Positions 8,701 to 15,472 of a stretch of 64,000 nt of DNA are shown here, piece after piece. The DNA lies in contig JAENYP010000001.1 in the NCBI GenBank assembly GCA_016841725.1, positions 124,001-188,000 of the forward strand. Reading direction: 5' to 3'. This DNA comes from Thermincola carboxydiphila (GTDB taxonomy: Bacteria; Bacillota; Thermincolia; Thermincolales; UBA2595). Position 1 is the first letter of the stretch. Each line of letters starts with the position of its first letter. The position numbers and the translations under genes were made by a program. The notes beneath the pieces were generated by a model, which searched no databases, was not told the DNA's origin, and saw only the letters and a list, made by a program, of their open reading frames with translations.

Positions 8701-9817
8701 CCTGGGCTAATGCTTCTTCAATAGTGGTTCCCGGAGGAGATTTTGCCAATACGTCATAATGACCTAAATAATTCTGGATTGCTTCTACAGCGGAGTTATA
8801 ACCTTCTATAGCTTTCTGCAACTCATTTTGAACATCAGGTTTACTGAATTTCCGTGGTTTTGCTATGTTAGCCGAAGGACCCTCAGCAGGAGGCAATGGT
8901 AACGTTTCCACTGAAACTTCCAAAGGCTCGATTTTGCCCTTGGCAAGGCTAGACCTTATCCTTTTTGCTAATGGGGATAGTGCCTTTCCTATCAACCCGG
9001 CCCCAACGTCAAACCCGGCCCACAGTGCAGCTTCTTTTCCTGCTTCAAGTGGCACTTCACGCAGCGGTACATCATTTGCCAGTGCTTTACCGGTTCCGTA
9101 TGCCGCTCCCATAGATGCCCCCTGCAAAGCTCTTCCTCCCCATTCTGCAACTTTAGGAGAGGCTTTTGAAAATACCAGTGGGGTTAATCTGTCCCCGCCA
9201 ATTTTTCCCGCTCCAAGCAACGCTCCTGCAGGCCCGGGGCCTGATAACCCTGTGCGTCCCGGGCCAGCCATTAATCCCATAATAGTACCGGCTAATTCCC
9301 CGGTAATGTCAGCGGCCTTGTTTCCGGTTGTGGGTTTTGGTATGCTCTCCCATTCTTTAGGGTCCAACATCATAGTTTGGTGTATTGCCCTTTGTGCCAC
9401 ATCAGCAATATTTCCCTTTTCTCCTGGTGTTGACGGTGCAAGCCCTGTCCTTACCAAGCGATCCTGAATTTCTTCGGGTGACATTTGTAGTTTTCCGGCC
9501 TTAAAATCCTTCCGCGTATCTGTCCACGATTCTTTAATGGCCTTTAAGGGATGCCTGAAAAAGTTAGTAACTTCTTCACCATTAACTGTCCGGGTATCTG
9601 TAAGTAAAGAAGATTTGTCCACTGTGCTTTTAGGTTTTAGTGTCGGCAAAAAGTCCATTTTTCTTTTATTTGACGTACGGCTAGCATTCATGTAACTTGA
9701 AAAACTACCGCCACTAGAAGGTTTTTCATCTTGTATGCCCAACACTTCAAAATCTATATCAACCGTGGAAGTGTTTTTATTTCTATTCCTACCCATATAA
9801 CTTGAAAAACTGCCCAA
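5765..9817 (-). CDS. Very large phage-type polyvalent / ejection-type protein
   Basis: About 1350 residues. It resembles large polyvalent proteins of phages and mobile elements, thought to enter the host with the DNA. Visible parts: an N-terminus with GSFSSYM twice (first residues and about 34 residues later); a Gly/Ala-rich hydrophobic region near 180-285 (GELAGTIMGLMAGPG and following); a charged coiled-coil middle; and a C-terminal third with FWFPFITWYTQNFKSYASM and RVFMPMAALTVWNRVMFPEV, reminiscent of the LPD38-type domain. No nuclease or peptidase motif was recognised. TTG at 9817 (MGSFSSYM) has GGGGGTG six bases upstream; GTG at 9826 is the alternative. It follows the 9831 gene closely and ends a leftward operon beginning at the terS-like gene. 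Confidence 0.75.
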   Translation of the reverse strand: MGSFSSYMGRNRNKNTSTVDIDFEVLGIQDEKPSSGGSFSSYMNASRTSNKRKMDFLPTLKPKSTVDKSSLLTDTRTVNGEEVTNFFRHPLKAIKESWTDTRKDFKAGKLQMSPEEIQDRLVRTGLAPSTPGEKGNIADVAQRAIHQTMMLDPKEWESIPKPTTGNKAADITGELAGTIMGLMAGPGRTGLSGPGPAGALLGAGKIGGDRLTPLVFSKASPKVAEWGGRALQGASMGAAYGTGKALANDVPLREVPLEAGKEAALWAGFDVGAGLIGKALSPLAKRIRSSLAKGKIEPLEVSVETLPLPPAEGPSANIAKPRKFSKPDVQNELQKAIEGYNSAVEAIQNYLGHYDVLAKSPPGTTIEEALAQAERAAGVNLRGAVARIEQAEQKAAQTLRGELQTKKAGLGPAVRNYLGPKLQKPASVPTKTIGQVDWMLGKPKLPEQKPPLPQLQFKKTIEVPRSSESIVKPMTEQSYLNEITSKHRNEVTNGLKESTTPVLGQGIKVIGGKDVLREYKPAISEVEEAVKAGQKPFLSVWENIGQRISKLVADSQIEPTIKDYPRVREHIRYAKEIPSMSRMEATETLEGILGDVNRADMDLFTRKVVYEDWLESLRRGEKIPFDLTSEQVSKELNNVSEYLTPKLKRAYERHLEVVNAMAEDLVTRGKMSEKAIRENYFPHKVLFEYGQLLDERIPGLPEKLKTPFRGYVQRRKGSSKPIATDYIDSMHNLLTKVKIDNAIDDSIENLAKIGEDYTKKAGVPGEVIERIRRTGVPQTYNGKSYKAWQPDTGNYFYPSLTITESGIQKALAEQLPLEVQTIIGQATKEGLVVGKKKPTFVLPAEVADRLNNFRKNNIETEISKVLQDYTRWWKKVAVLMPGLKHDWFNLIGDLDRFTTGLGTKEMPGMVVRAIKMIKDKDPGLKELLKQGVFSSEVYMYSTGKFSSPKLRELAGPAGKMAYYNPLSLYQRWRVYREAVPRIAAHLLNQERQQAGKTLKNRFAVDVEGLLPEEAIAKIGRETMVDYNMLSKNTEAAKKFWFPFITWYTQNFKSYASMVAKKPLYGLARVFMPMAALTVWNRVMFPEVEKNLPDYWRENPHLITGIQTKDGGHVIIPIPFSGAIAASMVGLHTVPDTVARYFSGELTIGEALKKQGKDIATGPAGAAWDLATPFIRGPFELARNKDWRGYTIVPRELEGTPEAVKIRGKHLLKSLVPPVSKGMQWMDEREYGASNKPLPLRPLGGRVVNPAQLKQKEIENKIYEYTSEEVRNKARYDFIEAYKQYEANKTAANMDKLKKAASKLSDTQITNAINELKNPKTKEQQLMEALKRVPKALRPELNQELQKIQNR

Positions 9818-9830
9818 ACTGTACACCCCC

Positions 9831-10817
9831 TTAACTTGCCGGTTTAAATGGCCCTAAAGGCTCAAGGTACATTGTTTGTCCTGGGAATACCCTTTCTATT
9901 TCAGCCATCAAAGCATTATAAACATCGGGATAATTTCTGTATTTTTCGATTGCTGCAACAGCTTTTTCTTTGGTAATGTCACCCTTTTCAACTTCACCGT
10001 AAAAGTCATTGACTTCATCGGTAATAATGCTTATTGTTTGGTTTGGGGTTAGAGTATATCCGCTTGAATTCCCCCCACCCCCGCTTGACCGCTGCGTTAA
10101 TGATCTGTTGCGGTAGGCATTGTTAGCAGTCATTTCTTCACGGGCCATAGTAGGCTTTCTTTCGCCTGTTACAGGGTCAACATAGTACCCGCTTAATCCG
10201 GATTCCTGTAGGCCAATAGTTTTACCCCACCGTTCATTATCAATTTTACGTTCGTCAAGATACCTTTGGTCTCCTATTTGGTCACGGCCCACCTGATAAC
10301 CATAGCCCCTGTCTGATTCAAACGCTCCACGGTTAGCCTGCCATGCCTGAAGTGCCTGGCTGAATAGTCTTGACTGTTCTTCTGCGTTCCTTTGGCGAAT
10401 GGCCTCGGTTAAATCCGCAACCATCCTTTGCTTCTCCGCTTCTATCGTTCCGGCAGTGTCAGCAGAGTACTGGAGTTGTCCCGGTTGACCGAAGAAACCG
10501 GAGTTCATGGTTTCATTCTTTACCCTTGTAAGAGCTTGCTGAAGGTTCTGTCTGTAGATAGGATCAACCTGACTTTCTGCCTGTGTCCGGGCAGATTCGT
10601 AAGAGATGGGCCTTTGTTTTGGTGCATTAAAAGATGACGGTGATTTTAACGAAGAAATAGAGCTAACCTGAAACAGGTCGGGCCGGGCCGCTTTAAAGGC
10701 TGCGGCTTCGTTTGGGTTAGACAATCCCGCAGGGGAAGATTCTTTTGCTTTTATCATGTTGGCGTATTGCTGGGCATCACCCTTGAAGTAATTCTTTAAA
10801 ATATTTTGATAAGCCAT
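9831..10817 (-). CDS. Putative phage structural / ejection-associated protein (328 aa)
   Basis: Not assigned to a named family. ATG at 10817 with AAAGGGTGA upstream. Residues 85-200 are rich in Gln, Arg and Glu with repeated helical heptads (QALTRVKNETM, AEKQRMVADLTEAIRQRNAEEQSRL), like rod-shaped internal virion or tail-associated proteins. The segment ESGLSGYYVDPVTGERKPT is followed by a Ser/Gly linker (RSSGGGGNSSGY) and a small C-terminal helical domain. The gene sits directly before the giant polyvalent-type gene, so the two may act together in particle loading or DNA entry. Confidence 0.65.
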   Translation of the reverse strand: MAYQNILKNYFKGDAQQYANMIKAKESSPAGLSNPNEAAAFKAARPDLFQVSSISSLKSPSSFNAPKQRPISYESARTQAESQVDPIYRQNLQQALTRVKNETMNSGFFGQPGQLQYSADTAGTIEAEKQRMVADLTEAIRQRNAEEQSRLFSQALQAWQANRGAFESDRGYGYQVGRDQIGDQRYLDERKIDNERWGKTIGLQESGLSGYYVDPVTGERKPTMAREEMTANNAYRNRSLTQRSSGGGGNSSGYTLTPNQTISIITDEVNDFYGEVEKGDITKEKAVAAIEKYRNYPDVYNALMAEIERVFPGQTMYLEPLGPFKPAS

Positions 10818-10832
10818 TTTATATCACCCTTT

Positions 10833-11258
10833 CTAATTTACTAAAACGGTTTCTTCCGAAACCAGGTCTATTATTTTTAGCACATGATTTGTTATAATCT
10901 CACAAATGTCATTATCAGAGAAATTCAACATACATCCTTCTTGAACCATGTTTCTTATGATGGAGTTCAATGCGGCAATTCGTTCCGGATAGGCAATTTT
11001 AATATCTTCAATAAATTTAGGAGTCACAGCCTCTGCATACATTATTTCAGAGTTCTGTAACTCTTCAATGAGTGTTTCTATGTTGTCATCATTCATGGCA
11101 AGCCAAGTACATACAAGAGCATAAATTCTTAAAGTATCGCTCAGTATTTGAAGAAAGTCTTTTCTGCCATAAAAAAAGGGCCAAATATGGCCTCTTATTT
11201 CTTCCCTGAAATCCCTAATGTTTTCCTCTAAGTTAAACACGCTGCCAGCTACATTCAT
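10833..11258 (-). CDS. Hypothetical helical element protein (141 aa)
   Basis: I do not recognise a family. The protein is almost all helical with alternating hydrophobic and acidic stretches (DFLQILSDTLRIYALVCTWLAM, IETLIEELQNSEIMYAEAV) and no signal peptide. Its start overlaps the stop of the upstream paralogue by 4 bases (ATGA), so translation is probably coupled. It lies between the short paralogue array and the two large virion-type genes. Confidence 0.65.
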   Translation of the reverse strand: MNVAGSVFNLEENIRDFREEIRGHIWPFFYGRKDFLQILSDTLRIYALVCTWLAMNDDNIETLIEELQNSEIMYAEAVTPKFIEDIKIAYPERIAALNSIIRNMVQEGCMLNFSDNDICEIITNHVLKIIDLVSEETVLVN

Positions 11259-11515
11259 AGACTAACCTCCTTATTTTTGATGTCTCCGAACCGCTCCCCG
11301 TAAGCAATCATGTCTATCCACCTTTCACCCGAACCGTTACGGTTCTTTTTAAGTTCCTCAAATTCGGCTAACGTATATGAAACTCGCTCACTCTGTGACA
11401 TCCCGATAATATGTCCTGGATTCTCATAGTCCTTGATATATATGGTTAACCTGTTTTCTGCGTTATTGCCCCTTAAATTTTTTTCTATTTTAGCAAGTCT
11501 ACTTTTTAACTTCAT
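11255..11515 (-). CDS. Short paralogue 5 of the N-helix family
   Basis: Fifth member of a tandem family sharing an N-terminal amphipathic helix, here MKLKSRLAKIEKNLRG, followed by an unrelated C-terminal part (NRLTIYIKDYENPGHIIGMS ...). ATG at 11515 is preferred: AAAGG lies 10 bases upstream, while a TTG six bases earlier overlaps the preceding stop. The C-terminal half begins with a beta strand like those of paralogues 2 and 3 (TVVIVQMND, FCIVYKHNN). Function unknown. Confidence 0.7.
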   Translation of the reverse strand: MKLKSRLAKIEKNLRGNNAENRLTIYIKDYENPGHIIGMSQSERVSYTLAEFEELKKNRNGSGERWIDMIAYGERFGDIKNKEVSL

Positions 11516-11517
11516 AA

Positions 11518-11739
11518 TCAACTTACCTTTCCATGGATAAAGAAATCCTCCAGCTTATGCTTTGACTTCATTCGCTCAATTCGTTCTCTTACTTCCAATG
11601 GATATGACAAATATCTATTTAAACGCTCTTCCCAATCATCTTCGAAGAAATCCTCCAATAATAGTGGTTTTATGTCATTCGGCACTAACAACTTTTCGGC
11701 TTGCTTTTCCAGCTTATTGATCCGAGATTGTATATTCAT
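11518..11739 (-). CDS. Short paralogue 4 of the N-helix family
   Basis: N-terminus MNIQSRINKLEKQAEKL matches paralogues 1 and 2 closely. The rest is acidic and helical (LLLEDFFEDDWEERLNRYLS, LEVRERIERMKSKHKLEDFF) instead of beta-strand like its siblings. ATG overlaps the upstream stop by ATGA, and AGGGGG lies 7 bases before it. Function unknown; a coiled-coil docking helix with a variable body is the simplest reading. Confidence 0.7.
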   Translation of the reverse strand: MNIQSRINKLEKQAEKLLVPNDIKPLLLEDFFEDDWEERLNRYLSYPLEVRERIERMKSKHKLEDFFIHGKVS

Positions 11740-11963
11740 TCATTTTCCCCCCTTACATTATTGGGCCTGGGAATATCTATATTTATTATGAACGTGTTTT
11801 TACTATCAAGGTCAACCAACTTCATTCCTTCTTCGATTGGACCATTGAAGCCTAGTGAAGGAATATTCATCGTGTTATTGTGTTTATAGACAATGCAGAA
11901 AACCTCTTTACTGTCTACTCTCAATGATTTTTCAATATTATCAATTCTTTTTTTTAACTTCAT
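11736..11963 (-). CDS. Short paralogue 3 of the N-helix family
   Basis: N-terminus MKLKKRIDNIEKSLR, then a beta-rich body (EVFCIVYKHNNTMNIPSLGF, MKLVDLDSKNTFIINIDIPR). The ATG at 11963 overlaps the stop of the upstream gene (ATGA) and gives the family N-terminus at residue 1; a longer frame adds eight unrelated residues. Translationally coupled on both sides. Confidence 0.7.
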   Translation of the reverse strand: MKLKKRIDNIEKSLRVDSKEVFCIVYKHNNTMNIPSLGFNGPIEEGMKLVDLDSKNTFIINIDIPRPNNVRGENE

Positions 11964-12190
11964 CCGGCACACTCCAAATCGTCCCAAATGATTGTTGAGC
12001 CGCCTTCATAGAAAGGTGTTAGAAATGTCTCAATGTCTTTTAATATGCCGTCATATACAACCTTACCCGATTCTAGAACCTCCCATATTCCAGTTTTATC
12101 ATTCATTTGAACTATAACAACTGTATTGAAAGGTCTAAATATCTTCCCTGCATCTTTCTCCAATTTTCGTATTCGAGACTGAACATTCAC
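11960..12190 (-). CDS. Short paralogue 2 of the N-helix family
   Basis: Starts MNVQSRIRKLEKDAG with a GTG codon that shares one base with the upstream stop (TAGTG). The body is NTVVIVQMNDKTGIWEVLES and FYEGGSTIIWDDLECAG, predicted beta-rich. Ten of its first eleven residues are identical to paralogue 1, which is strong evidence for recent tandem duplication of the N-terminal part only. Confidence 0.72.
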   Translation of the reverse strand: MNVQSRIRKLEKDAGKIFRPFNTVVIVQMNDKTGIWEVLESGKVVYDGILKDIETFLTPFYEGGSTIIWDDLECAG

Positions 12191-12372
12191 TATGTCCTAC
12201 CCTCCAATTCATTCAAAGAATTTTCAAGTGCTTCACCAAACTCTGGTAAACATATAATTTCTTGTTCCATTTCCAAGGCTCCATAAACGTCTTCTATGCA
12301 GACACACCCTTGTTTATTTGTTTTGATGGCAATATTCTCTTCTAATTTGCGTATGCGAGACTGAACACTCAT
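12190..12372 (-). CDS. Short paralogue 1 of the N-helix family (60 aa)
   Basis: Begins MSVQSRIRKLEENIAIKTNK and continues with a short acidic body containing one Cys pair (GCVCIEDVYGALEMEQEII). The start overlaps the terS-like stop (TAATG). It is the first gene behind the small terminase, so the family may serve packaging or particle assembly; this is inferred from position only. Confidence 0.7.
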   Translation of the reverse strand: MSVQSRIRKLEENIAIKTNKQGCVCIEDVYGALEMEQEIICLPEFGEALENSLNELEGRT

Positions 12373-12770
12373 TATTTTCGGCCCTCCTTCTCAATGAATT
12401 CTTCAAGTTTCTCAATGCGTTCTATGATCTCTTCTTGTTCGTATGCCTTCCAACCCATTTCACAGATTGCCCTTGCCGCCGTTACCCTGGCCGTTGTAGG
12501 TGCTTCTTTGTCCTGGTGAATATCTTCCAAGGTTTTAAAAGCATCAGTAAACCCCTTCTGTGCCAAAGTAACAGCCTGCCGCATAACTTCTTTTCTTGAC
12601 TTACTCAACGCTTCTTTAAAATTATCCTGCCTCAACCACCGGTAAATGTTAGATTCAGCTATCCCAGACTCCTGAGAGGCCTCTCGAATTGTCTTGTTGT
12701 TGATAAGGGCAATAATGGCCTGGGTTTGTTCCGTTGTTAATCCCTCAAAAATCTCAGCATTGTCTGTCAT
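12372..12770 (-). CDS. Small terminase subunit-like HTH protein (phBC6A51 type)
   Basis: Resembles the phBC6A51-like HTH / small terminase family: LTTEQTQAIIALINNKTIRE, a helix-turn-helix ESGIAESNIYRWLRQDNFKE near residue 40, then helices with ALSKSRKEVMRQAV, ARVTAARAICEMGWK and a C-terminal coiled coil (IIERIEKLEEFIEKEG). Small terminases recognise the pac site and hand DNA to the large terminase, which is absent from the element. Satellites of the SaPI/PICI type use their own TerS to redirect a helper's terminase, and this gene could do that. ATG at 12770 with GGAGGCAGGTGAT upstream; first gene of the leftward operon. Confidence 0.72.
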   Translation of the reverse strand: MTDNAEIFEGLTTEQTQAIIALINNKTIREASQESGIAESNIYRWLRQDNFKEALSKSRKEVMRQAVTLAQKGFTDAFKTLEDIHQDKEAPTTARVTAARAICEMGWKAYEQEEIIERIEKLEEFIEKEGRK

Positions 12771-12855
12771 TTTCTATCACCTGCCTCCGTTTTTAAATGC
12801 GTTCACATTGCAGATGCAATGCAGGTGCATACATTTAATATTAGGTTCCCATGTT

Positions 12856-12874
12856 TTCCGGGAAGTTCCGGGAA
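12856..12874. promoter_or_regulatory. Tandem TTCCGGGAA sites upstream of the terS operon
   Basis: Two identical 9-bp near-palindromes (12856-12864, 12866-12874) at 10-bp spacing lie 86 bases before the small-terminase start. The helical-turn spacing suggests cooperative binding of an activator or repressor of the late-type operon. Confidence 0.5.
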
Positions 12875-13180
12875 TTTCATGTGTTCAACTATTGTTATAC
12901 TGTACCGCTTTTGTTTCCCTGGTTATTTTCCATAATGAGAACCTAATTATTGCTTACATTTCATTGGTTCATGTTAACATTAATCCCACTTCTGCAGCAG
13001 AAACCATGTTAGAAACCTTGTTACTCTGATTGTTAGCTTTTTTCTTCCGTCACTGTGAGCCGTTGATTATTGCCCATTCAGGCTATCCCTGTCTTTGTTA
13101 ATGCCTTTGTTAAGCATCCTGTTAGCTTTTTAGCTTACTGTCAGCGAATCCGTTGACACCCCCTCAACTAGTTGTATGAA

Positions 13181-13243
13181 TAAGGGGCCTGTGGTCAATT
13201 CCACCGCATAGAACTAAGTCTATACGCCCTGTGGAGCCCCTTA
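13181..13243. other. Complex inverted repeat, possible structured RNA or origin hairpin
   Basis: Outer arms TAAGGGGC (13181-13188) and GCCCCTTA (13236-13243) enclose a second dyad around ATAGAACT / AGTCTAT and a direct repeat CCTGTGG. It lies between the origin-like repeats and the late promoter region. Confidence 0.45.
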
Positions 13244-13416
13244 TAACCTCTTTTGACATGAATAATAATCTAATAAAGAAACCCATTAATAAACTATTGG
13301 GGATGGTATATATATAAAGGATGTACATTTTTAGCCCACTAAACGGAATTAATAAAAGTTGGTTATTTTGACCGTTCAAGTCCTGATTCTGTAAGGTTTA
13401 TTGACATTTTGTTGCT

Positions 13417-13514
13417 GGGCTATTTTTAGCCTACTAAAACTTAGTAATTATCAGGTTTTTAAGTGTTTTGTGGGCTAAATTTAGCCTACTTACTGGGCTA
13501 TTTTTAGCCTAGCC
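13417..13514. repeat. Origin-like iterons GGGCTAWWTTTAGCCTA
   Basis: Three direct copies start at 13417, 13472 and 13495. The middle one contains the perfect palindrome GGCTAAATTTAGCC. A fourth, partial copy (TTTTTAGCCCACTAAAC) is near 13328. The last copy overlaps the 3' end of the initiator-like gene, a usual arrangement for iterons and their Rep protein. Confidence 0.65.
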
Positions 13515-13924
13515 TTTTTATTTTTGGTTGCCGTAGAATCCCTTTTACGGCGGGGGTCTATCTTGAATTCTGGTGTTCCATACTTCTGCCACATAGAGCT
13601 AAACCCGTATATATTACACTCTCTGCTTGTCCAGGACTGCCGTATTACCTTTATGAAGCCATATTCTATTAGTTCATCTATGGCCTTTGTGAAGGTGTTC
13701 TTGTGCATTAGCTTTTGCCCCTCGGCGTAAGTAAGAGATATATCGTTTTCATTATTAAAGTTGTACTTTGATTTCATGTACATATAAACAACCATTGCAT
13801 GACAGCTTAACTTTTTCCAGGCAGCCGATTCTAGCATATTGTTAGTTATCCGCAAGTGTTTAGCGGTTTTTGTTTTACTCTCAAAGGGTTTAAACTCAAA
13901 ATCTTTCTTGCTCTTTTTAGCCAT
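13490..13924 (-). CDS. Winged-helix replication initiator-like protein (144 aa)
   Basis: Small basic protein with one winged-helix domain: RITNNMLESAAWKKLSCHAM, VYMYMKSKYNF, then a recognition region LMHKNTFTKAIDELIEYGFI and the wing KVIRQSWTSRECNIYGFS. This layout is common in replication or relaxosome proteins of Firmicute mobile elements. ATG at 13924 with GGGGGTGA 4 bases upstream. The adjacent iterons, one of which forms its last codons, support a role in origin recognition. A pure transcription regulator is the alternative. Confidence 0.65.
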   Translation of the reverse strand: MAKKSKKDFEFKPFESKTKTAKHLRITNNMLESAAWKKLSCHAMVVYMYMKSKYNFNNENDISLTYAEGQKLMHKNTFTKAIDELIEYGFIKVIRQSWTSRECNIYGFSSMWQKYGTPEFKIDPRRKRDSTATKNKKARLKIAQ

Positions 13925-14089
13925 TTCTTCACCCCCGCTCTGGGTTATAAAAAGGGGGACAGGAGAAAGAGCGGTTTTCCCCTGTTTTACGCCTGGCCGG
14001 GCAACCCCTTTTTACCATGTACTGCAAAATAAAAAAGCTCTCTGACATATGCCAAAGAACCTCTACTTTTGGGTTTCTTCTTTATTGAT

Positions 14090-14470
14090 TTACATTAACG
14101 TAAGTTGTACCGGTTTATCTTGTTTAGGAACTTCTGGCTGTTCCCAATATCGCAAAGGCACATACATTCGCCGCCCAAACCTACCAATTGAACGAATTAC
14201 CGCATACTTCTTGAAGGTGTCGGTATCAATAAAGTATTTTTCACCAGTATCTTTAACCCGCAATTCTATACGTTTACACCCTTGGGCAAATACGTCATCC
14301 ATATATGAGGTATCAAATCCGTAACTATCCAAGACTAGCAACTTGTCACGGCGTTCAACTATCTTCTTAAAGACCCCTCCAGGTGTTAGATTTCCTGCAA
14401 CGATTTTCCTACCTTTGTACGAAACATGAATCGGGATTGATTTTCCTTTAGATTTTGGTATACTGTTCAT
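14090..14470 (-). CDS. Hypothetical element protein (126 aa)
   Basis: Unrecognised. It is basic and beta-rich: SIPIHVSYKGRKIVAGNLTP, FKKIVERRDKLLVLDSYGFD, CKRIELRVKDTGEKYFID, and ends RMYVPLRYWEQPEVPKQDKP. No catalytic motif is clear. ATG at 14470 with AAAGGAG 13 bases upstream. It overlaps the upstream gene by 23 bases, so the two are co-transcribed, in the early leftward group with the HTH proteins. Confidence 0.65.
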   Translation of the reverse strand: MNSIPKSKGKSIPIHVSYKGRKIVAGNLTPGGVFKKIVERRDKLLVLDSYGFDTSYMDDVFAQGCKRIELRVKDTGEKYFIDTDTFKKYAVIRSIGRFGRRMYVPLRYWEQPEVPKQDKPVQLTLM

Positions 14471-14792
14471 AGGTAAATATTTCTCCTTTCGTTCCTCCAG
14501 TGCCAGCTGGGGGATTTTGTTTTTCTTCCATCGTTATATGTCTTATAGCAGCCTGCGGAGTTTTATCAGGGATCCCATATTTGTTCTTGCCATGAATAAA
14601 TGCCCCAGCTTCTTCAGCTAATTCTTTTAATCGTTTGTCGTTAAAAGTGGCTTCCACTTCTGATACTATTTGTGCTGTAGACTTTTCTATGTACCTCTTT
14701 TTGTTTTTCCCTCTATGTTTATTTTTCCGCATTTTGGGCAAACCGCTCCCTTTCAAAAACCCGAACAATCCACCATTATTGGTAACGTTCAA
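14448..14792 (-). CDS. Hypothetical basic element protein (up to 114 aa)
   Basis: Unrecognised. The N-terminal third is very basic (MRKNKHRGKNKKRYIEKS), followed by a helix IVSEVEATFNDKRLKELAEE and the stretch GKNKYGIPDKTPQAAIRHIT. The start is uncertain: the longest frame begins with a TTG at 14792 without a clear ribosome site; an ATG at 14732 would give the basic N-terminus directly. It overlaps the next gene, and the next upstream gene ends 15 bases away. Confidence 0.55.
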   Translation of the reverse strand: MNVTNNGGLFGFLKGSGLPKMRKNKHRGKNKKRYIEKSTAQIVSEVEATFNDKRLKELAEEAGAFIHGKNKYGIPDKTPQAAIRHITMEEKQNPPAGTGGTKGEIFTYEQYTKI

Positions 14793-14807
14793 AGGCGTAT
14801 TATTCTT

Positions 14808-15059
14808 TTATACTTCTTGCATCTCAAGCCATCTTCGAAGAGCATCTCGCCCAACAACTTTTTTTCTTCCAATCCGGAGACCGGGGAACCCTGGCATTTC
14901 CCATAAGCCATAAACATGATCCCGCCCGAGTGTCCCCTTCGGCAATATCTTTAATATCCACTCGGCATTCAACAGTAAGGGAAGACTCTCCCAATCAGTG
15001 ATTAACTCTTTTTTAAGCGGGACCACTTTTCCCGGTTGATTTTTTACAGCTAAATTCAT
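14808..15059 (-). CDS. HTH_17/excisionase-like DNA-binding protein (83 aa)
   Basis: Contains a MerR-like HTH with wing: LLLNAEWILKILPKGTLGRD, YGLWEMPGFPGLRIGRKKVV and DALRRWLEMQEV. The ATG at 15059 follows GGGGGG by 8 bases; a GTG nine bases upstream overlaps that site. The position right after the XRE gene is typical for the second early gene (Cro/Xis-like) of temperate elements. Confidence 0.75.
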   Translation of the reverse strand: MNLAVKNQPGKVVPLKKELITDWESLPLLLNAEWILKILPKGTLGRDHVYGLWEMPGFPGLRIGRKKVVGRDALRRWLEMQEV

Positions 15060-15080
15060 TTGTTCCACCCCCCGTGCCTT

Positions 15081-15311
15081 CTACATAGCCTCAGCATTAT
15101 TTTTTATAATATCTCCAACTGATATAGAAGCGAGCAATTCACTTATAGGTTTATTAAACTCTTTTTCTAAACGTTCTTTTACAGCCGCTGATGGAACAAG
15201 TCTACCGTTCTCTAATAACGAGTACCACGGTAAAGACATTTCTAATCTTCCTGCTACCTGACCCTGATTTTCTCCCCTCGCTAAGCGAATAGCTTTTAGA
15301 TTGGTAAGCAT
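15081..15311 (-). CDS. XRE-family repressor-like protein (76 aa)
   Basis: Cro/CI-type helix-turn-helix: LKAIRLARGENQGQVAGRLE, MSLPWYSLLENGRLVPSAAV and KERLEKEFNKPISELLA. It has only the DNA-binding domain, without a C-terminal cleavage or dimerisation domain, so it resembles Cro more than CI. ATG at 15311 with GGGAGGG 8 bases upstream. It is transcribed away from the 15473 gene across a 161-bp switch region with a repeated operator-like sequence. Confidence 0.85.
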   Translation of the reverse strand: MLTNLKAIRLARGENQGQVAGRLEMSLPWYSLLENGRLVPSAAVKERLEKEFNKPISELLASISVGDIIKNNAEAM

Positions 15312-15346
15312 TTAATACCCTCCCTCAAACATTATACTGTGTTGAC

Positions 15347-15436
15347 TAATAGATTATACTAAATTCTATTTGTCTTTATTGTAATATTCCTTGTAAAAAA
15401 TATCAAGTAGTGTATAATAGATAATAGATTATACTA
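15347..15436. promoter_or_regulatory. Divergent switch region with twin 15-bp operators
   Basis: TAATAGATTATACTA occurs at 15347-15361 and 15422-15436. The second copy is part of a dyad ATAATAG-N6-CTATTAT. Each copy overlaps or adjoins a TATAAT-like box of one of the two divergent promoters, as expected for repressor operators. Confidence 0.65.
15391..15418 (+). promoter_or_regulatory. Sigma-A promoter for the DUF6076-int operon
   Basis: TTGTAA (15391-15396), 16-base spacer and TATAAT (15413-15418) with a TG one base upstream of the -10. The repeated operator starts 4 bases after the -10 box. Confidence 0.6.
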
Positions 15437-15472
15437 TTATTCTATTAATACATTTGTCGGGAGGGGTTAAGT

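Larger units (their letters stand above)
12771..13489. other. 719-bp intergenic control and origin region
   Basis: No gene is supported here; the frames present have no ribosome site. It holds a palindrome CATTGC-N4-GCAATG (12806-12821), tandem TTCCGGGAA sites (12856-12874), a structured stretch (13181-13243) and origin-like repeats (13328-13514). The base composition is AT-rich between 12880 and 13140. Confidence 0.6.

Noticed and set aside
8865-9467. 200-residue plus-strand frame inside the giant polyvalent-type gene
   Set aside because: It is antisense to a gene with clear protein features, has an Ala/Pro/Ser-rich shadow composition and no ribosome site.
12694-13029. 111-residue plus-strand frame opposite the terS start
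   Set aside because: It runs against the operon, has no start signal and covers the operator repeats.
13164-13379. 71-residue minus-strand frame in the origin region
   Set aside because: No ribosome site; it runs through inverted repeats, and the Ile/Leu-rich sequence is what AT-rich noncoding DNA gives.
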